64,000 nt of DNA from Desulfarculaceae bacterium. GTDB taxonomy: Bacteria; Desulfobacterota; Desulfarculia; Desulfarculales; Desulfarculaceae. The position numbers and the translations under genes are program-made. The stretch is from NCBI GenBank assembly GCA_021737645.1, contig JAIPDO010000006.1:1-64000 (forward strand), in the 5' to 3' direction. This document shows, piece after piece, positions 1-8,743 of this stretch (position 1 is the first letter of the stretch; the number at the start of each line of letters is the position of its first letter). The notes under the pieces are model-generated. The model was not told the origin of the DNA. It made no database searches and saw nothing but the letters and a program-made list of their open reading frames with translations.

Positions 1-590
1 GCATTCGCCATCTGGGGGCCGACTATCTGGCCTACGCTCTTTTGGACGCGGTGGTGGATCACTACTTCGGGGTCTTGGAGAGCTTGGCCGAAAGCACCCA
101 GGATCTGGAAGATGAACTGGACACCGCCGCCGACCAGAAGGTGCTGCACACCCTGCACCGGCTCAAGCGCCAGGGCCTGCGCCTGCGCAAGGCGGTATGG
201 CCGCTAAGGGAAGTGGCCGGATGGCTGGAGCGGGGCGAGCACGAATTCATAGACCAAAAAGTGAGGCCCTATCTTCGCGACGTGTACGACCACACCGTGC
301 AGGTGATCGACGCCACCGAGAGCCTGCGCGACAGCCTGGCCAGCCTCATGGACCTTTATCTGAGCGTGGTGAGCAACCGCATGAACCAGATCATGAAGGT
401 GCTGACCATCATCGCCACCCTGTTCATACCCCTCACCTTCATAGCCGGGGTCTACGGCATGAACTTCAAGTATATGCCTGAACTTGAGTGGAAGTGGGGT
501 TATTACACCGCTCTGGGGCTGATGGGCCTGGTGACCCTGGGCATGCTCTACTACTTCTGGCGCAAGCGCTGGTTGGGGCCCGGCAGCTAG
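1..590 (+). CDS. corA: CorA-family divalent metal ion transporter, C-terminal part
   Basis: Magnesium/cobalt channel of the inner membrane, cut by the window edge: the frame is open from base 3 with no start, so only about 195 C-terminal residues are seen. The visible part starts in the long cytoplasmic helical stalk and ends with two membrane segments. The first is followed directly by the family signature YGMNF (GMN selectivity loop), and the second ends with a short basic tail, the normal CorA ending. The gene converges on the ribonucleotide reductase gene and they share a hairpin terminator. Family assignment is firm; ion preference is not visible. Confidence 0.93.
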   Translation, partial: IRHLGADYLAYALLDAVVDHYFGVLESLAESTQDLEDELDTAADQKVLHTLHRLKRQGLRLRKAVWPLREVAGWLERGEHEFIDQKVRPYLRDVYDHTVQVIDATESLRDSLASLMDLYLSVVSNRMNQIMKVLTIIATLFIPLTFIAGVYGMNFKYMPELEWKWGYYTALGLMGLVTLGMLYYFWRKRWLGPGS

Positions 591-614
591 CGCGGCCAAG
601 CGACAGCCATAAAA

Positions 615-642
615 AAGGGGCGTGGTCAATACCACGCCCCTT
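615..642. terminator. Bidirectional hairpin terminator between corA and nrdJ
   Basis: Perfect 12-base stem AAGGGGCGTGGT / ACCACGCCCCTT around a CAAT loop, preceded by an A-run on the plus strand (a T-run on the minus strand) and followed by TTGTT. It lies just after the corA stop and just past the stop of the convergent reductase gene, so it can serve both. Confidence 0.85.
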
Positions 643-662
643 GTTAGTGCATATGCTCCAAC

Positions 663-2897
663 CTAGATGATCTCGCAGGCACCGCCGCCGCAGGCGATGG
701 TTTCTTCCACCGTGGTGTTGTCGCATTCCTCGATCAGCTCGGTGTAGTCCACGTTTACGTATTCCCGCTGCAAGTCTTCCCAGTGCTTGCAGTTGTGCAC
801 CCTCTTGAGGCAGCGGGTCATGCGCAGCACGTCGCCGTCAAAGTAGTTGCGCGCGAATTTATTGGCCCGGCGCACCCAGTCCTTGCGCGCGAAGATCACC
901 TGCTCGATGGCCTCCATGGCCCGCCGGGGCAGGTCCGGTTTGAGCAAGGCGTCCAGGTCGTGGCCCCGGCCCAGGGCGGCGTCGCAGGCCTCCCACAGGT
1001 TGTCGTCAAAGGCGTGCAGCCCGTCCACGATGAGCCCCGAGGACATAATGGCCCCCACCCCGTAGTGGGCCACGGTTTCCTCGGCTGTGTAGACCTCGCA
1101 GAAGGGGGCCTGGGGGTAGTCCAGGTCCCCGCCGTGGGGCAACAGGGAAACGCCCGAGAAGTAGCGGCGGTTTTCATAAATGAAATCGGCCACCTCGTCC
1201 CATTGGCCCTCGGGCACCGTGATGGTGTTGGACACGTTGTGGCTGAGGAACGGCTGGATGCAGCGCTCGGGGCGGCGGCCCGCGTCGATCCAGTTGGCCT
1301 TGGTGAGCTTCACGTATTCCAAAAGCTCCACCGGGCTCAGCTGCTCGCGGATCTTGGCGTGGCCGTTGGCCTCGATGCAAAAAGTGATGACCACGCTGTT
1401 GCCGTTGGGGTCCCAGACGCTCTCCTCCACGGCCAGGGGGTTCTTCTGGCGGAAGAAGTCCACGATGGCCTCGCCCTCGTTGGCCTGGGCCCGGCGGAAA
1501 TAGCGCCTTGCGTGGTGGGGGTGGATGCCCGAACTGGTGCCCAGGATGCAGCTGGTGCTGCCGGCGGGCTTGATGCAGGTGGCCCGCGCCGCCGGGGCCA
1601 GACCGATGCGCGCCGCCACCTCCTCGTTGACCTCCACGATCAGCTCGGCCATGCGCCGCTGGATGCCTGGGTCAAAGGCCACTTCCGGGTTTTCCATCAT
1701 GCCGGTCATGGACACGCCCAACAGGGCCTCGCGCCGGGCGATCTGCTCGCTCACCGGCCCCAGGTAGCTGAAATCGGTGTAGTCGGCCTGTAGGGTGCCC
1801 AGGATGGCCGCCGCCCGTGCCGCCTCGGCGAATTTTTCTTCGCTGTCCACCCGGCCCATGTTTATCTCGCACAGGTTGCAAAAGGCCCAGCCGGAAACGC
1901 CGTCGAGTTGGGGGAACAGACCGATCTCCACGCAGGGGTTGTAGGTGATGTCCCGGTGATCGGCCCACACGAAGCCCGGCTCGCCGAACTCCTTGACCGC
2001 CTGCATCAACTCCATGAACTGCTCCTGGCCGATTTCATCGCGCAGCAGCAGGGCCGAGTTGTTGGAGCGGGCCCGCTGGGGATTTTCCACAAACCAGTTG
2101 CCGGTCTTGGCGGTGGCCATCTCCTGGTCGTCGGGCGAAAACAGGCATATGGTGGCGCTGCGCCGCACCCCGCCGGAGAGCACCGCGTCCGAGGCGTGCA
2201 TCAACAGGTCGTAGGCGTGGATGGGACGCAGGCGGCGATGCCCCTGGGCCAGGATGCGGTCCAAAAGCCGGCGTATAAGCTCCAGGCTGCGCTTGAGGGG
2301 CTCGGGGCCGGGAGCCTTGCCCGCTCCGCCGGTTATGGAGGCGCCCTTGGGGCGTATCTGGGAGTAGTCGAACTCCACGGTGAACCCCTGGTATTCGGGG
2401 TAGGGCTGCTCGCTGGTTAGGTAGGAGGAGAGCAGGGCCCCCAGGGCGTCGGCCCAGCCTTCGATGGTGTCGGGGATGGTGTAGGTCACCGCTTCGCCGC
2501 TGGGCGGGGCGATTTCCGGCAGCTTGGCGATGTGGTGCCACTGCACCGAGAAGCCCACCCCGCAGCCGCACAGCAGGAGCCACAGGGCCTCCTGGAAAAA
2601 GCGGGGCCGGTCGCAGTAGGAGGTGGTGCAGTTGTACATGCGGGCGTTTTTGTTGATGATCGGCTCGCCGCCGAATTGCAGGGCCCGCTGGCTGCCCAGC
2701 ACTAGGCGCTTTTGCATGGCCTGGCCCACCTCGCGCAGCAGGTCCTCGATGACCAGGCCCTTACGCCCAAAATTGCGCCGGTGCATGTCCAGCACCCGGT
2801 CCACGGCCTCGTCAAAGGTCTCCCGGCGCTTGAGAGCGGGATTGTAGCGGCTGTATTTACTGGCAAACACGTACTCTTGCAGATTCCAGATACTCAT
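663..2897 (-). CDS. nrdJ: Adenosylcobalamin-dependent (class II) ribonucleotide reductase
   Basis: Makes deoxyribonucleotides without oxygen, using adenosylcobalamin to form the active-site thiyl radical. At 744 residues it is close to the monomeric Lactobacillus-type ribonucleoside-triphosphate reductase. Visible landmarks: Cys90 in NCTTSYC, the catalytic Asn320-Pro-Cys322-Val-Glu324 motif, Cys340 in FCNLC as the likely disulfide partner of Cys90, and a C-terminal shuttle pair Cys736/Cys741 in ACGGGACEII. Start ATG has GAGAGG upstream. Upstream DNA holds paired NrdR-like boxes, suggesting NrdR repression. No cobalamin riboswitch was recognised. NTP versus NDP preference is inferred from length only. 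Confidence 0.93.
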   Translation of the reverse strand: MSIWNLQEYVFASKYSRYNPALKRRETFDEAVDRVLDMHRRNFGRKGLVIEDLLREVGQAMQKRLVLGSQRALQFGGEPIINKNARMYNCTTSYCDRPRFFQEALWLLLCGCGVGFSVQWHHIAKLPEIAPPSGEAVTYTIPDTIEGWADALGALLSSYLTSEQPYPEYQGFTVEFDYSQIRPKGASITGGAGKAPGPEPLKRSLELIRRLLDRILAQGHRRLRPIHAYDLLMHASDAVLSGGVRRSATICLFSPDDQEMATAKTGNWFVENPQRARSNNSALLLRDEIGQEQFMELMQAVKEFGEPGFVWADHRDITYNPCVEIGLFPQLDGVSGWAFCNLCEINMGRVDSEEKFAEAARAAAILGTLQADYTDFSYLGPVSEQIARREALLGVSMTGMMENPEVAFDPGIQRRMAELIVEVNEEVAARIGLAPAARATCIKPAGSTSCILGTSSGIHPHHARRYFRRAQANEGEAIVDFFRQKNPLAVEESVWDPNGNSVVITFCIEANGHAKIREQLSPVELLEYVKLTKANWIDAGRRPERCIQPFLSHNVSNTITVPEGQWDEVADFIYENRRYFSGVSLLPHGGDLDYPQAPFCEVYTAEETVAHYGVGAIMSSGLIVDGLHAFDDNLWEACDAALGRGHDLDALLKPDLPRRAMEAIEQVIFARKDWVRRANKFARNYFDGDVLRMTRCLKRVHNCKHWEDLQREYVNVDYTELIEECDNTTVEETIACGGGACEII

Positions 2898-2911
2898 TGG
2901 GCCTCTCGTAT

Positions 2912-2958
2912 AATCAACATGTAGGATAATGTCGTTACGTTAATACTACATATTGTGC
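2912..2958 (-). promoter_or_regulatory. Paired NrdR-like operator boxes upstream of nrdJ
   Basis: The proximal-to-window-right box CTACATATTGTG (2946-2957) matches 11 of 12 positions of the NrdR core CwAtATaTwGtg. A weaker copy, CAACATGTAGGA (2915-2926), matches 8 of 12 and lies exactly 31 bases away, the usual three-helical-turn spacing of NrdR pairs. They sit directly in front of the reductase start. NrdR itself is not in the window. Confidence 0.7.
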
Positions 2959-3068
2959 CATCAAGCCAACTAAAAAAGCGATAATAATTATTAATAGCTG
3001 CCAATTCCGGGGATTTTTTAGGGTGTTTTAGTCTGGTGGGAGGGGAACCGGGCGCACTGCATATAAAA

Positions 3069-3090
3069 GGGCGGGGGATGGACCCCGCCC
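3069..3090 (-). terminator. Terminator of the MBL hydrolase gene / long minus-strand gene block
   Basis: Perfect stem GGGCGGGG / CCCCGCCC with a six-base loop; read on the minus strand it is followed by TTTTATAT. It lies about 25 bases after the hydrolase stop. Confidence 0.8.
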
Positions 3091-3113
3091 CGGCGTTTTT
3101 ATTGCCTGGCTGC

Positions 3114-3749
3114 CTATCGCAGGAAGTCGTTGGTCTCCCGCTCCTGCTTCACGGTGCTCTTGGCCGCGGGGCCGTAGTGGTGGCCGGGCCACACGACGGT
3201 GTCGTCGGGCAGGGTGAGGATGCGGCTCTTGATGGAGTCCAGCATCTTGGGCCAGGAGCCGCCCGGCAGGTCGGTGCGGCCCACCCCGCTCACGAACAGG
3301 GTGTCGCCGGTAAATACGTGGCCGGGGGTGTACAGACAGATGCAGCCATCGCTGTGGCCGGGGGTGGAGATGACCTTGAGCTTCACTTCCTCGCCCGCGG
3401 TGATGACCTCGCCGTCTTTCACCGTCTGGTCGGCCGGGGGCAGCTCGTTGCAGCCCAGCATGCGGGCGAAGTCCAGGGAGTGGGGGCTGGTCATGGCCGC
3501 CTCGTCATCCTCGTGGATGATGATCGGCGCGTTGGTGAGCTTTTTCAGCTTGGCGTTGCCGCAGGTATGGTCCGGGTGGGCGTGGGTGTTGACGATCTTG
3601 ACGATCTTCAGGCCGTTTTCCTGGGCCTTGGCCACGATGGCCTCTTCGTTGCCCGCCGGGTCGATGACCACCGCTTCCCCGGTTTTTTCGCAGCCCACCA
3701 GGTACGCGAACACCTGCATCTGACCCACCAGCATTTGAATGACCTTCAT
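3114..3749 (-). CDS. MBL-fold metallo-hydrolase (glyoxalase II-like)
   Basis: Metallo-beta-lactamase-fold hydrolase, probably cytoplasmic with a dinuclear metal site. Residues 55-61 form the metal motif THAHPDH; His132 (in PGHSDG) and Asp149 (in FTGDTLF) are the expected further ligands. At 211 residues it lacks the C-terminal substrate domain of true glyoxalase II, so a thioester hydrolase or persulfide-related role is possible and the substrate is open. Start ATG is preceded by GGGGGAGA. It is the last gene of the long minus-strand block, about 160 bases after ccsB, so it may have its own promoter. Confidence 0.85.
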   Translation of the reverse strand: MKVIQMLVGQMQVFAYLVGCEKTGEAVVIDPAGNEEAIVAKAQENGLKIVKIVNTHAHPDHTCGNAKLKKLTNAPIIIHEDDEAAMTSPHSLDFARMLGCNELPPADQTVKDGEVITAGEEVKLKVISTPGHSDGCICLYTPGHVFTGDTLFVSGVGRTDLPGGSWPKMLDSIKSRILTLPDDTVVWPGHHYGPAAKSTVKQERETNDFLR

Positions 3750-3911
3750 GTTATCTCCCCCGATCCAACGCGAGAAATTTTAGATGATTTCCCAGAAGCT
3801 AGCAGCTTCACCCCTACCTGTCCAGCCCGCACTTCTTGCTTGGGTGCCGGTTTGGGCGTTGCAACGCCTACGGCCTCCTCGGCACAGCCATGCGGCGCCT
3901 GGCGAAGCCGG

Positions 3912-4736
3912 CTATTTACCAGTGGCGTAGGAGTGCAGCCCGCTCAGCAACAGGTTCACCCCGAAATAGGTGAACAGCACGCAGCCGAAGCCCACCAGGG
4001 AGAACACGGCCATGCGCTTGCCCTGCCAGCCGCGCATGAAGCGGCTGTGCAATAGCGAGGCGTAGACCAGCCAGGTGATCAGCGACCAGGTCTCCTTGGG
4101 GTCCCAAGACCAGTAGGTGCCCCAGGCGCTGTTGGCCCAGATGCTGCCGGTTACGATACCCGCTGTGAGCAGGATGAAGCCAACCACCACGGTCTGGTAG
4201 ATGAGGTTGTCCAAAACCAGGGCCCGGGGCGAGGCCGGGTCCTTGGCCTGACCGGTGGCCAGGTACATGGCGCCCAGGGCGGCCGACACCGCGAACCCGG
4301 CGTAGCCCAAGAAGCAGGTGATGACGTGGGCGATGAGCCAGTTGCTCTTGAGCGCCGGCAGCAGCGGCTTGATGCTGGGGTCCAGGGTCAGGGCGTAGAG
4401 CATGGACAGGAAGGCCAGGGGCACCGCGAAGGCCCCGATGGTGCGCATCCAGGTGGACAGCTCGATAATCAGGTATATGGCCGCGATGGTCCAGGCGAAG
4501 AACACCAGGGACTCGAACAGGTTGGAAAAGGGCGCGTGTCCTATGCCCATCTGGTGGCTGGCCACCCAGCGCAGGACGATGGCCAGGGTCAGGACGCCCA
4601 AGGCGGCCCAGGTGACCCCGCTGGCCGCCCAGCCGAACACCTTGGACTTGAAGGCCCAGTGGCACAGATACAGAACCGAAGCGGCCAAGAAGGTGAAGGT
4701 GACCGCCACCAGGATTTGATTACTCAAGGCTTCCAT
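3912..4736 (-). CDS. ccsB: System II cytochrome c biogenesis protein CcsB (CcsA/ResC-type haem handling protein)
   Basis: Polytopic inner-membrane protein that presents haem for covalent attachment to c-type apocytochromes, partner of ResB. It has about eight hydrophobic segments and the tryptophan-rich WWD-type haem-binding stretch near residues 215-225 (GTYWSWDPKETWS), followed by conserved histidines in LLHSRF and near the C-terminus. Length 274 is typical for the single-domain form. Its start lies 3 bases after the resB stop with GGAG inside the resB end, so the two are translationally coupled. Confidence 0.93.
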   Translation of the reverse strand: MEALSNQILVAVTFTFLAASVLYLCHWAFKSKVFGWAASGVTWAALGVLTLAIVLRWVASHQMGIGHAPFSNLFESLVFFAWTIAAIYLIIELSTWMRTIGAFAVPLAFLSMLYALTLDPSIKPLLPALKSNWLIAHVITCFLGYAGFAVSAALGAMYLATGQAKDPASPRALVLDNLIYQTVVVGFILLTAGIVTGSIWANSAWGTYWSWDPKETWSLITWLVYASLLHSRFMRGWQGKRMAVFSLVGFGCVLFTYFGVNLLLSGLHSYATGK

Positions 4737-4739
4737 GGA

Positions 4740-6098
4740 TCACTCCGCCTTTTTGGGTCCGCCGCCCAGTTCATGGCTCAAGCGGCTGATAAGCCTGGCC
4801 AGGCTCTGACGGTTCTTGTTGGTGGCTCCGGCTATCTCCAGCTTGGTGCGTCCCTGGCCGGTGGGGCTTAGGCGCAGCCACACCTTGCGGTGGCTGAAGT
4901 AGAAGGCGATGAAAAAACCGATGACCATCAGGGTGCAGCCCACCCAGATGAACCACACGCCGGGGTCGTATTTCACCTGCAATCCGCTGTAGGCCTCGGT
5001 CTGAACCTTGACGATCTCGAACTTCAGGGGGCCGGACTGGGGCATCTTCACCCCAGGATTGAAGGCGGTGTAGGCCTGGGGCTCGCCCCCCTTTTCCTGG
5101 TAGAGGATACGGGCCACCGGGCCGTCGTACATGGCCCCCATCTGCACCCGCTCCCGCCAGCCCTGGATGGCCGCCTTGGCCCCGCCGGGGAGCTGATTAA
5201 TCTCACGAGCCTTCAGGGTCAGGGGCTGCTTGCTCCCGTCGGCCCGGATCAGCTCCACCTCCATGGCCTCCAGGTCGTTGCCGTAGGAGGACTGGTAGAA
5301 GTCGATGCCCTTGTATTCAGCCGGGTCGTTGACGATGAGGGAGGATTTTTGAACCTCCTTGCCGCCGTCGATAAAGGTGACCTCGCTGCGGTACTCGCTG
5401 GGCATGCCGTTGGGATAGAAGGCCACGTTGAACTTGTCCAGGCGCAGAGTGAAGCCCAGGGGCTTGGCTTGGCCGTTGTCCAGCATTATGTGGTCCACGC
5501 TGCTGCCCACCGGGATGTTCATGAAACCGGAATAGCCCCAGAAGTTGCCCACCAGGGCCCCGGCCATGATCACCAGCACGCTGGTGTGCACCAAATAGAC
5601 CCCGAAGCGCGACCAGCCTCCCCGCTGGGCGAACAGCACGGTGCGCTCCCCGTCCTTGGCCTGGGCGCTGTTGCCCACTAGGCGCTCCAGCACCAGCCGG
5701 GCCTTGTCCAGGTTGGAGGCGGGCTCGCCGGTCAGGGTGAAGCTGTCCTTGGCTTTGCGCATGGACCCCGCCTCCTGGGCCGGGTCCTTGCCCAAAATGC
5801 GCATGGTCAGCGACAGGCGGTTAATGGAGCAGATGACCAGGTTGGCTGCCAGAAGGGCCATGATCAGCACGAACCAGGGGGCGTGGTACAGGTCGTTGAG
5901 CCCTATGGCCGAGATGAAGCGCCAGCCAGCCTCGCCGTAGGCACGCACATAGGCGGCGGCGCCTTCTTTTTGGGGGATCAGGGTGCCGGCGATGGAGAGC
6001 ACCGCCAAAAGCAGCAAGAGAAAAAAGGACAACTTCACCGAGGCGAAAAAGTCCCAGATTCTCTCCGAGATCGGTTTGCGGGGCTGGTCCTGGCTCAC
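4740..6098 (-). CDS. resB: Cytochrome c biogenesis protein ResB (Ccs1)
   Basis: Second subunit of the System II cytochrome c synthetase; binds and reduces the apocytochrome and works in complex with CcsB. The 452-residue protein has three N-terminal/central membrane segments (around residues 22-42, 72-92 and 165-185), a large extracytoplasmic domain and a final membrane helix near 390-410, the standard ResB layout. It includes the usual early TLIPQ motif after helix 1. Located directly upstream of ccsB. Abundant multihaem cytochromes are expected in an organism that keeps this pair. Confidence 0.93.
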   Translation of the reverse strand: MSQDQPRKPISERIWDFFASVKLSFFLLLLLAVLSIAGTLIPQKEGAAAYVRAYGEAGWRFISAIGLNDLYHAPWFVLIMALLAANLVICSINRLSLTMRILGKDPAQEAGSMRKAKDSFTLTGEPASNLDKARLVLERLVGNSAQAKDGERTVLFAQRGGWSRFGVYLVHTSVLVIMAGALVGNFWGYSGFMNIPVGSSVDHIMLDNGQAKPLGFTLRLDKFNVAFYPNGMPSEYRSEVTFIDGGKEVQKSSLIVNDPAEYKGIDFYQSSYGNDLEAMEVELIRADGSKQPLTLKAREINQLPGGAKAAIQGWRERVQMGAMYDGPVARILYQEKGGEPQAYTAFNPGVKMPQSGPLKFEIVKVQTEAYSGLQVKYDPGVWFIWVGCTLMVIGFFIAFYFSHRKVWLRLSPTGQGRTKLEIAGATNKNRQSLARLISRLSHELGGGPKKAE

Positions 6099-6238
6099 AC
6101 GGCCTCCTTGGCGAGGTTGCCGAAAAAACTGAGAAGTAAAGCTACCAGAGGGCTAGGGTAGGGGCAACCGCCGCCCAGGCGCGGAGCGCATCCGGCTGTG
6201 GGGTGGGTACGGGCCAAGGTCAACGGGCGGCCTAATGG

Positions 6239-7234
6239 CTAGTCTCTGGTAGGGGGCACGATGCCGTTCAGGCTCACCGCGCCGCGCCCCAGCAGGTCGT
6301 GCAAATGCACCAGGCCCAGCACCTTGCCTGCCCGGTCCACCACCGGCAAGGCGGTGATCTGCTTGCTCTCCATGGTGTGCAGGGCCTCGGCGGCCATGGT
6401 GTCCGGGTCGGAGGTGAGAGGGTCTTGAATCATGAAGCGGCTCACCGGGGCGCTGTCCAGGCTTTGCCCGGCCACCACCGCCCGGCGCACGTCGCCGTCG
6501 GTGAAGATGCCTCTGAGCATCCCCCGGCTGGTTATGAGCACCGTGCCCAGGTCGCCTTCGTCCATCACCTTCACCGCCTGGGAGACGGGGGTGGCCGGGC
6601 GCACCGTCGGGACCGCCTTGCCTTTGGTCATCACTTCGCTGACCTTCAGAGCCAGGCGCTGGCCCAGGCTGCCGCCGGGGTGATGGCGGCGGAAATCCTC
6701 GGCCTTGAAGCGGTGCTTTTCAATGAGCACCACGGCCAGGGCGTCGCCCATGGCCAGGGCCGCCGTGGTGCTGGTGGTGGGGGCCAGCCCCAGGGGGCAG
6801 GCCTCGCGCTCCACCCCGCAGTCGATGACCAGATCCGCCACCTGGGCCAGGGGCGAGTCCAGGCCGCCGGTCATGGCCACCACCTTGGCTCCGTGCTCCC
6901 TTAGCTGGGGCACCACGTTCACCAACTCTTCGCTGCGTCCGCTGTGGCTCAGCGCCAACACCACATCGCCGGGGCTGACCATGCCCAGGTCGCCGTGCAG
7001 GGCCTCCACCGGGTGCAAAAAGATGGAGGTGGTGCCGGTGGAGCTCAGGGTGGCGGTTATCTTGCGGGCCACGATGCCGCTTTTGCCGATGCCGGTGGTT
7101 ATCACCTTGCCCGGCGAGGCCAAGATCATCTCCACCGTTTGCTCGAAGCTGGGTCCGAGGCGCTTTTTGAGCTGCATGATGCCCTGGGCCTCTAGGCTCA
7201 ACACCTCGCGGGCGATCTTGAGTATCTGAGACAA
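6239..7234 (-). CDS. kdsD: Arabinose-5-phosphate isomerase (KpsF/GutQ family)
   Basis: Converts ribulose-5-phosphate to arabinose-5-phosphate, the first step to Kdo for LPS. Residues 1 to about 190 form a SIS sugar-isomerase domain with the GIGKSG phosphate loop near residue 48; residues about 205-325 are two CBS domains. Length 331 is standard. The first codon is TTG with GGAG and GAAG just upstream, inside the purF end; purF and this gene are 5 bases apart. The Kdo transferase gene waaA is in the same minus-strand block, supporting an LPS role rather than a sorbitol one. Confidence 0.92.
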   Translation of the reverse strand: MSQILKIAREVLSLEAQGIMQLKKRLGPSFEQTVEMILASPGKVITTGIGKSGIVARKITATLSSTGTTSIFLHPVEALHGDLGMVSPGDVVLALSHSGRSEELVNVVPQLREHGAKVVAMTGGLDSPLAQVADLVIDCGVEREACPLGLAPTTSTTAALAMGDALAVVLIEKHRFKAEDFRRHHPGGSLGQRLALKVSEVMTKGKAVPTVRPATPVSQAVKVMDEGDLGTVLITSRGMLRGIFTDGDVRRAVVAGQSLDSAPVSRFMIQDPLTSDPDTMAAEALHTMESKQITALPVVDRAGKVLGLVHLHDLLGRGAVSLNGIVPPTRD

Positions 7235-7239
7235 GGCTT

Positions 7240-8670
7240 CTAATTCTCCATGCAGTACTTGCCGGTCATCGCATCCACGGGCACCGGGTACTCGCCGTCA
7301 AAGCAGGCCAGGCAGAAACCCTCGCGGCTGGCGGAGGTGGATTCCAGAAGCCCCTCGATGGACAAATAGCCCAGGGAGTCCAGGCCCAGCATGTTCCTTA
7401 TGTCCTCCACCCGGTGGTTGCAGGCGATAAGCTCGCCCTTGGTGGAGAAATCGATGCCGTAGTGACAGGGGAAGCGGTGGGGCGGGCAGGACACCACCAT
7501 GTGCACCTCGGCGGCGCCCACGTTGCGGATGTTCTGCACCCTGGCCATGGTGGTGGTGCCCCTGATGATGGAGTCCTCCACGATGACCACCTTCTTGCCC
7601 TTGATCAGCTCGCGCACCGGGTTGAGCTTTACCCTGACCCCGAAGTCGCGCATGTCCTGGCTGGGCTGGATGAAGGTGCGACCCACGTAGTGGTTGCGGA
7701 TCATGCCCATCTCAAAGGGCAGGCCCGCGGCGCAGGCATAGCCCAGGGCGGCGTAGTTGCCGCTGTCGGGAAAGGGCATCACCAGATCCGCGTCCGGGTG
7801 GGGGAACTCCTCGGCCAGCCTGGCCCCCTGGCGCTTGCGCACCGAGTACACCGTCTGGCCGAAGATGTGGCTGTCGGGACGGGCAAAGTAGATGAACTCG
7901 AAGATGCAGTGGGCGTGGCGCTGGCGGGGGAAGGGCTTTATGCTGCGCAGGCCGTTTTTGTCTATGAACACCACCTCGCCCGGCTCCACTTCCCGAATAA
8001 AGCGGGCGTCGATGAGGTCCAGGGCGCAGGTTTCGCTGGCCACCACGTAGGCGTCGCCCAAAGCGCCCAGGCACAGGGGGCGGAAGCCCTGGGGGTCGCG
8101 GGCGGCCACCAGGGTGTCTTCGGTCATGAACAAGAAGCTGTAGGCCCCCCGCAGTTGGCCCAGGGCGGCGACCAGCCCTTCCTCGAAACCCATGTGGATG
8201 TTGCGGGCCAGCAGGTGCATCACCACCTCGGAGTCCATGGAGGTCTGGAAGATGCTGCCTTCTTTTTCCAAATGGCGCCTGAGTTCGTGGGCGTTGACCA
8301 GGTTGCCGTTGTGCCCCACGCACAGGCCGTGACCGGCGTAGTTGATGATGAAGGGTTGGGCGTTGCCCAGCACCGAGGAGCCGGTGGTGGAGTAGCGCAC
8401 ATGGCCGTTGGCGATGTGGCCCTTGAGGCCCTTGAGGTCGCGCTCGCTGAATATGTCGGGCACCAGGCCCATGGCCCGCTTCTGGTGAAGCTGCTTGCCG
8501 TCGCTGGTGACGATACCGGCGGATTCCTGGCCACGGTGCTGCAAGGCGTAAAGGCCGTAGTAGGTCAGACGGGCGGCCTCGGGGTGGCCATATACCCCGA
8601 AAACGCCGCAATATTCTTTGGGCCCCTGGCTACGCGCGCGCCACATGGCGGCCATCTTATCACAGTACAT
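7240..8670 (-). CDS. purF: Amidophosphoribosyltransferase
   Basis: First committed step of purine synthesis: PRPP plus glutamine to phosphoribosylamine. The nucleophile is the Cys of YCGVFGVYG, preceded by a short propeptide of the Bacillus type that must be removed; the glutaminase half carries HRGQES and GHNGNL, and the transferase half carries the PRPP loop VVIVEDSIIRGTT. Cysteines near the C-terminus (ending CLACFDGEYP and KYCMEN) are consistent with the iron-sulfur-cluster subtype. I chose the ATG at 8670 because TGAGG lies nine bases before it; an upstream GTG at 8685 lacks a ribosome site. The upstream neighbour is the SRA-HNH gene. Confidence 0.95.
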   Translation of the reverse strand: MYCDKMAAMWRARSQGPKEYCGVFGVYGHPEAARLTYYGLYALQHRGQESAGIVTSDGKQLHQKRAMGLVPDIFSERDLKGLKGHIANGHVRYSTTGSSVLGNAQPFIINYAGHGLCVGHNGNLVNAHELRRHLEKEGSIFQTSMDSEVVMHLLARNIHMGFEEGLVAALGQLRGAYSFLFMTEDTLVAARDPQGFRPLCLGALGDAYVVASETCALDLIDARFIREVEPGEVVFIDKNGLRSIKPFPRQRHAHCIFEFIYFARPDSHIFGQTVYSVRKRQGARLAEEFPHPDADLVMPFPDSGNYAALGYACAAGLPFEMGMIRNHYVGRTFIQPSQDMRDFGVRVKLNPVRELIKGKKVVIVEDSIIRGTTTMARVQNIRNVGAAEVHMVVSCPPHRFPCHYGIDFSTKGELIACNHRVEDIRNMLGLDSLGYLSIEGLLESTSASREGFCLACFDGEYPVPVDAMTGKYCMEN

Positions 8671-8743
8671 CGCTGTTTGCCTCACTGAGGAGTATGTAAA
8701 CAGTCAACGGTAACTCGCAGATAATACCCAAGTTTTGGTTGGG

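Noticed and set aside
2898-3068. Cobalamin riboswitch upstream of the B12-dependent reductase
   Set aside because: The 110-170 base leader is AT-rich with no B12-box-like sequence or complex fold; NrdR boxes explain it better.
3036-4055. 339-codon plus-strand open frame
   Set aside because: It spans two certain minus-strand genes and a terminator; shadow only.
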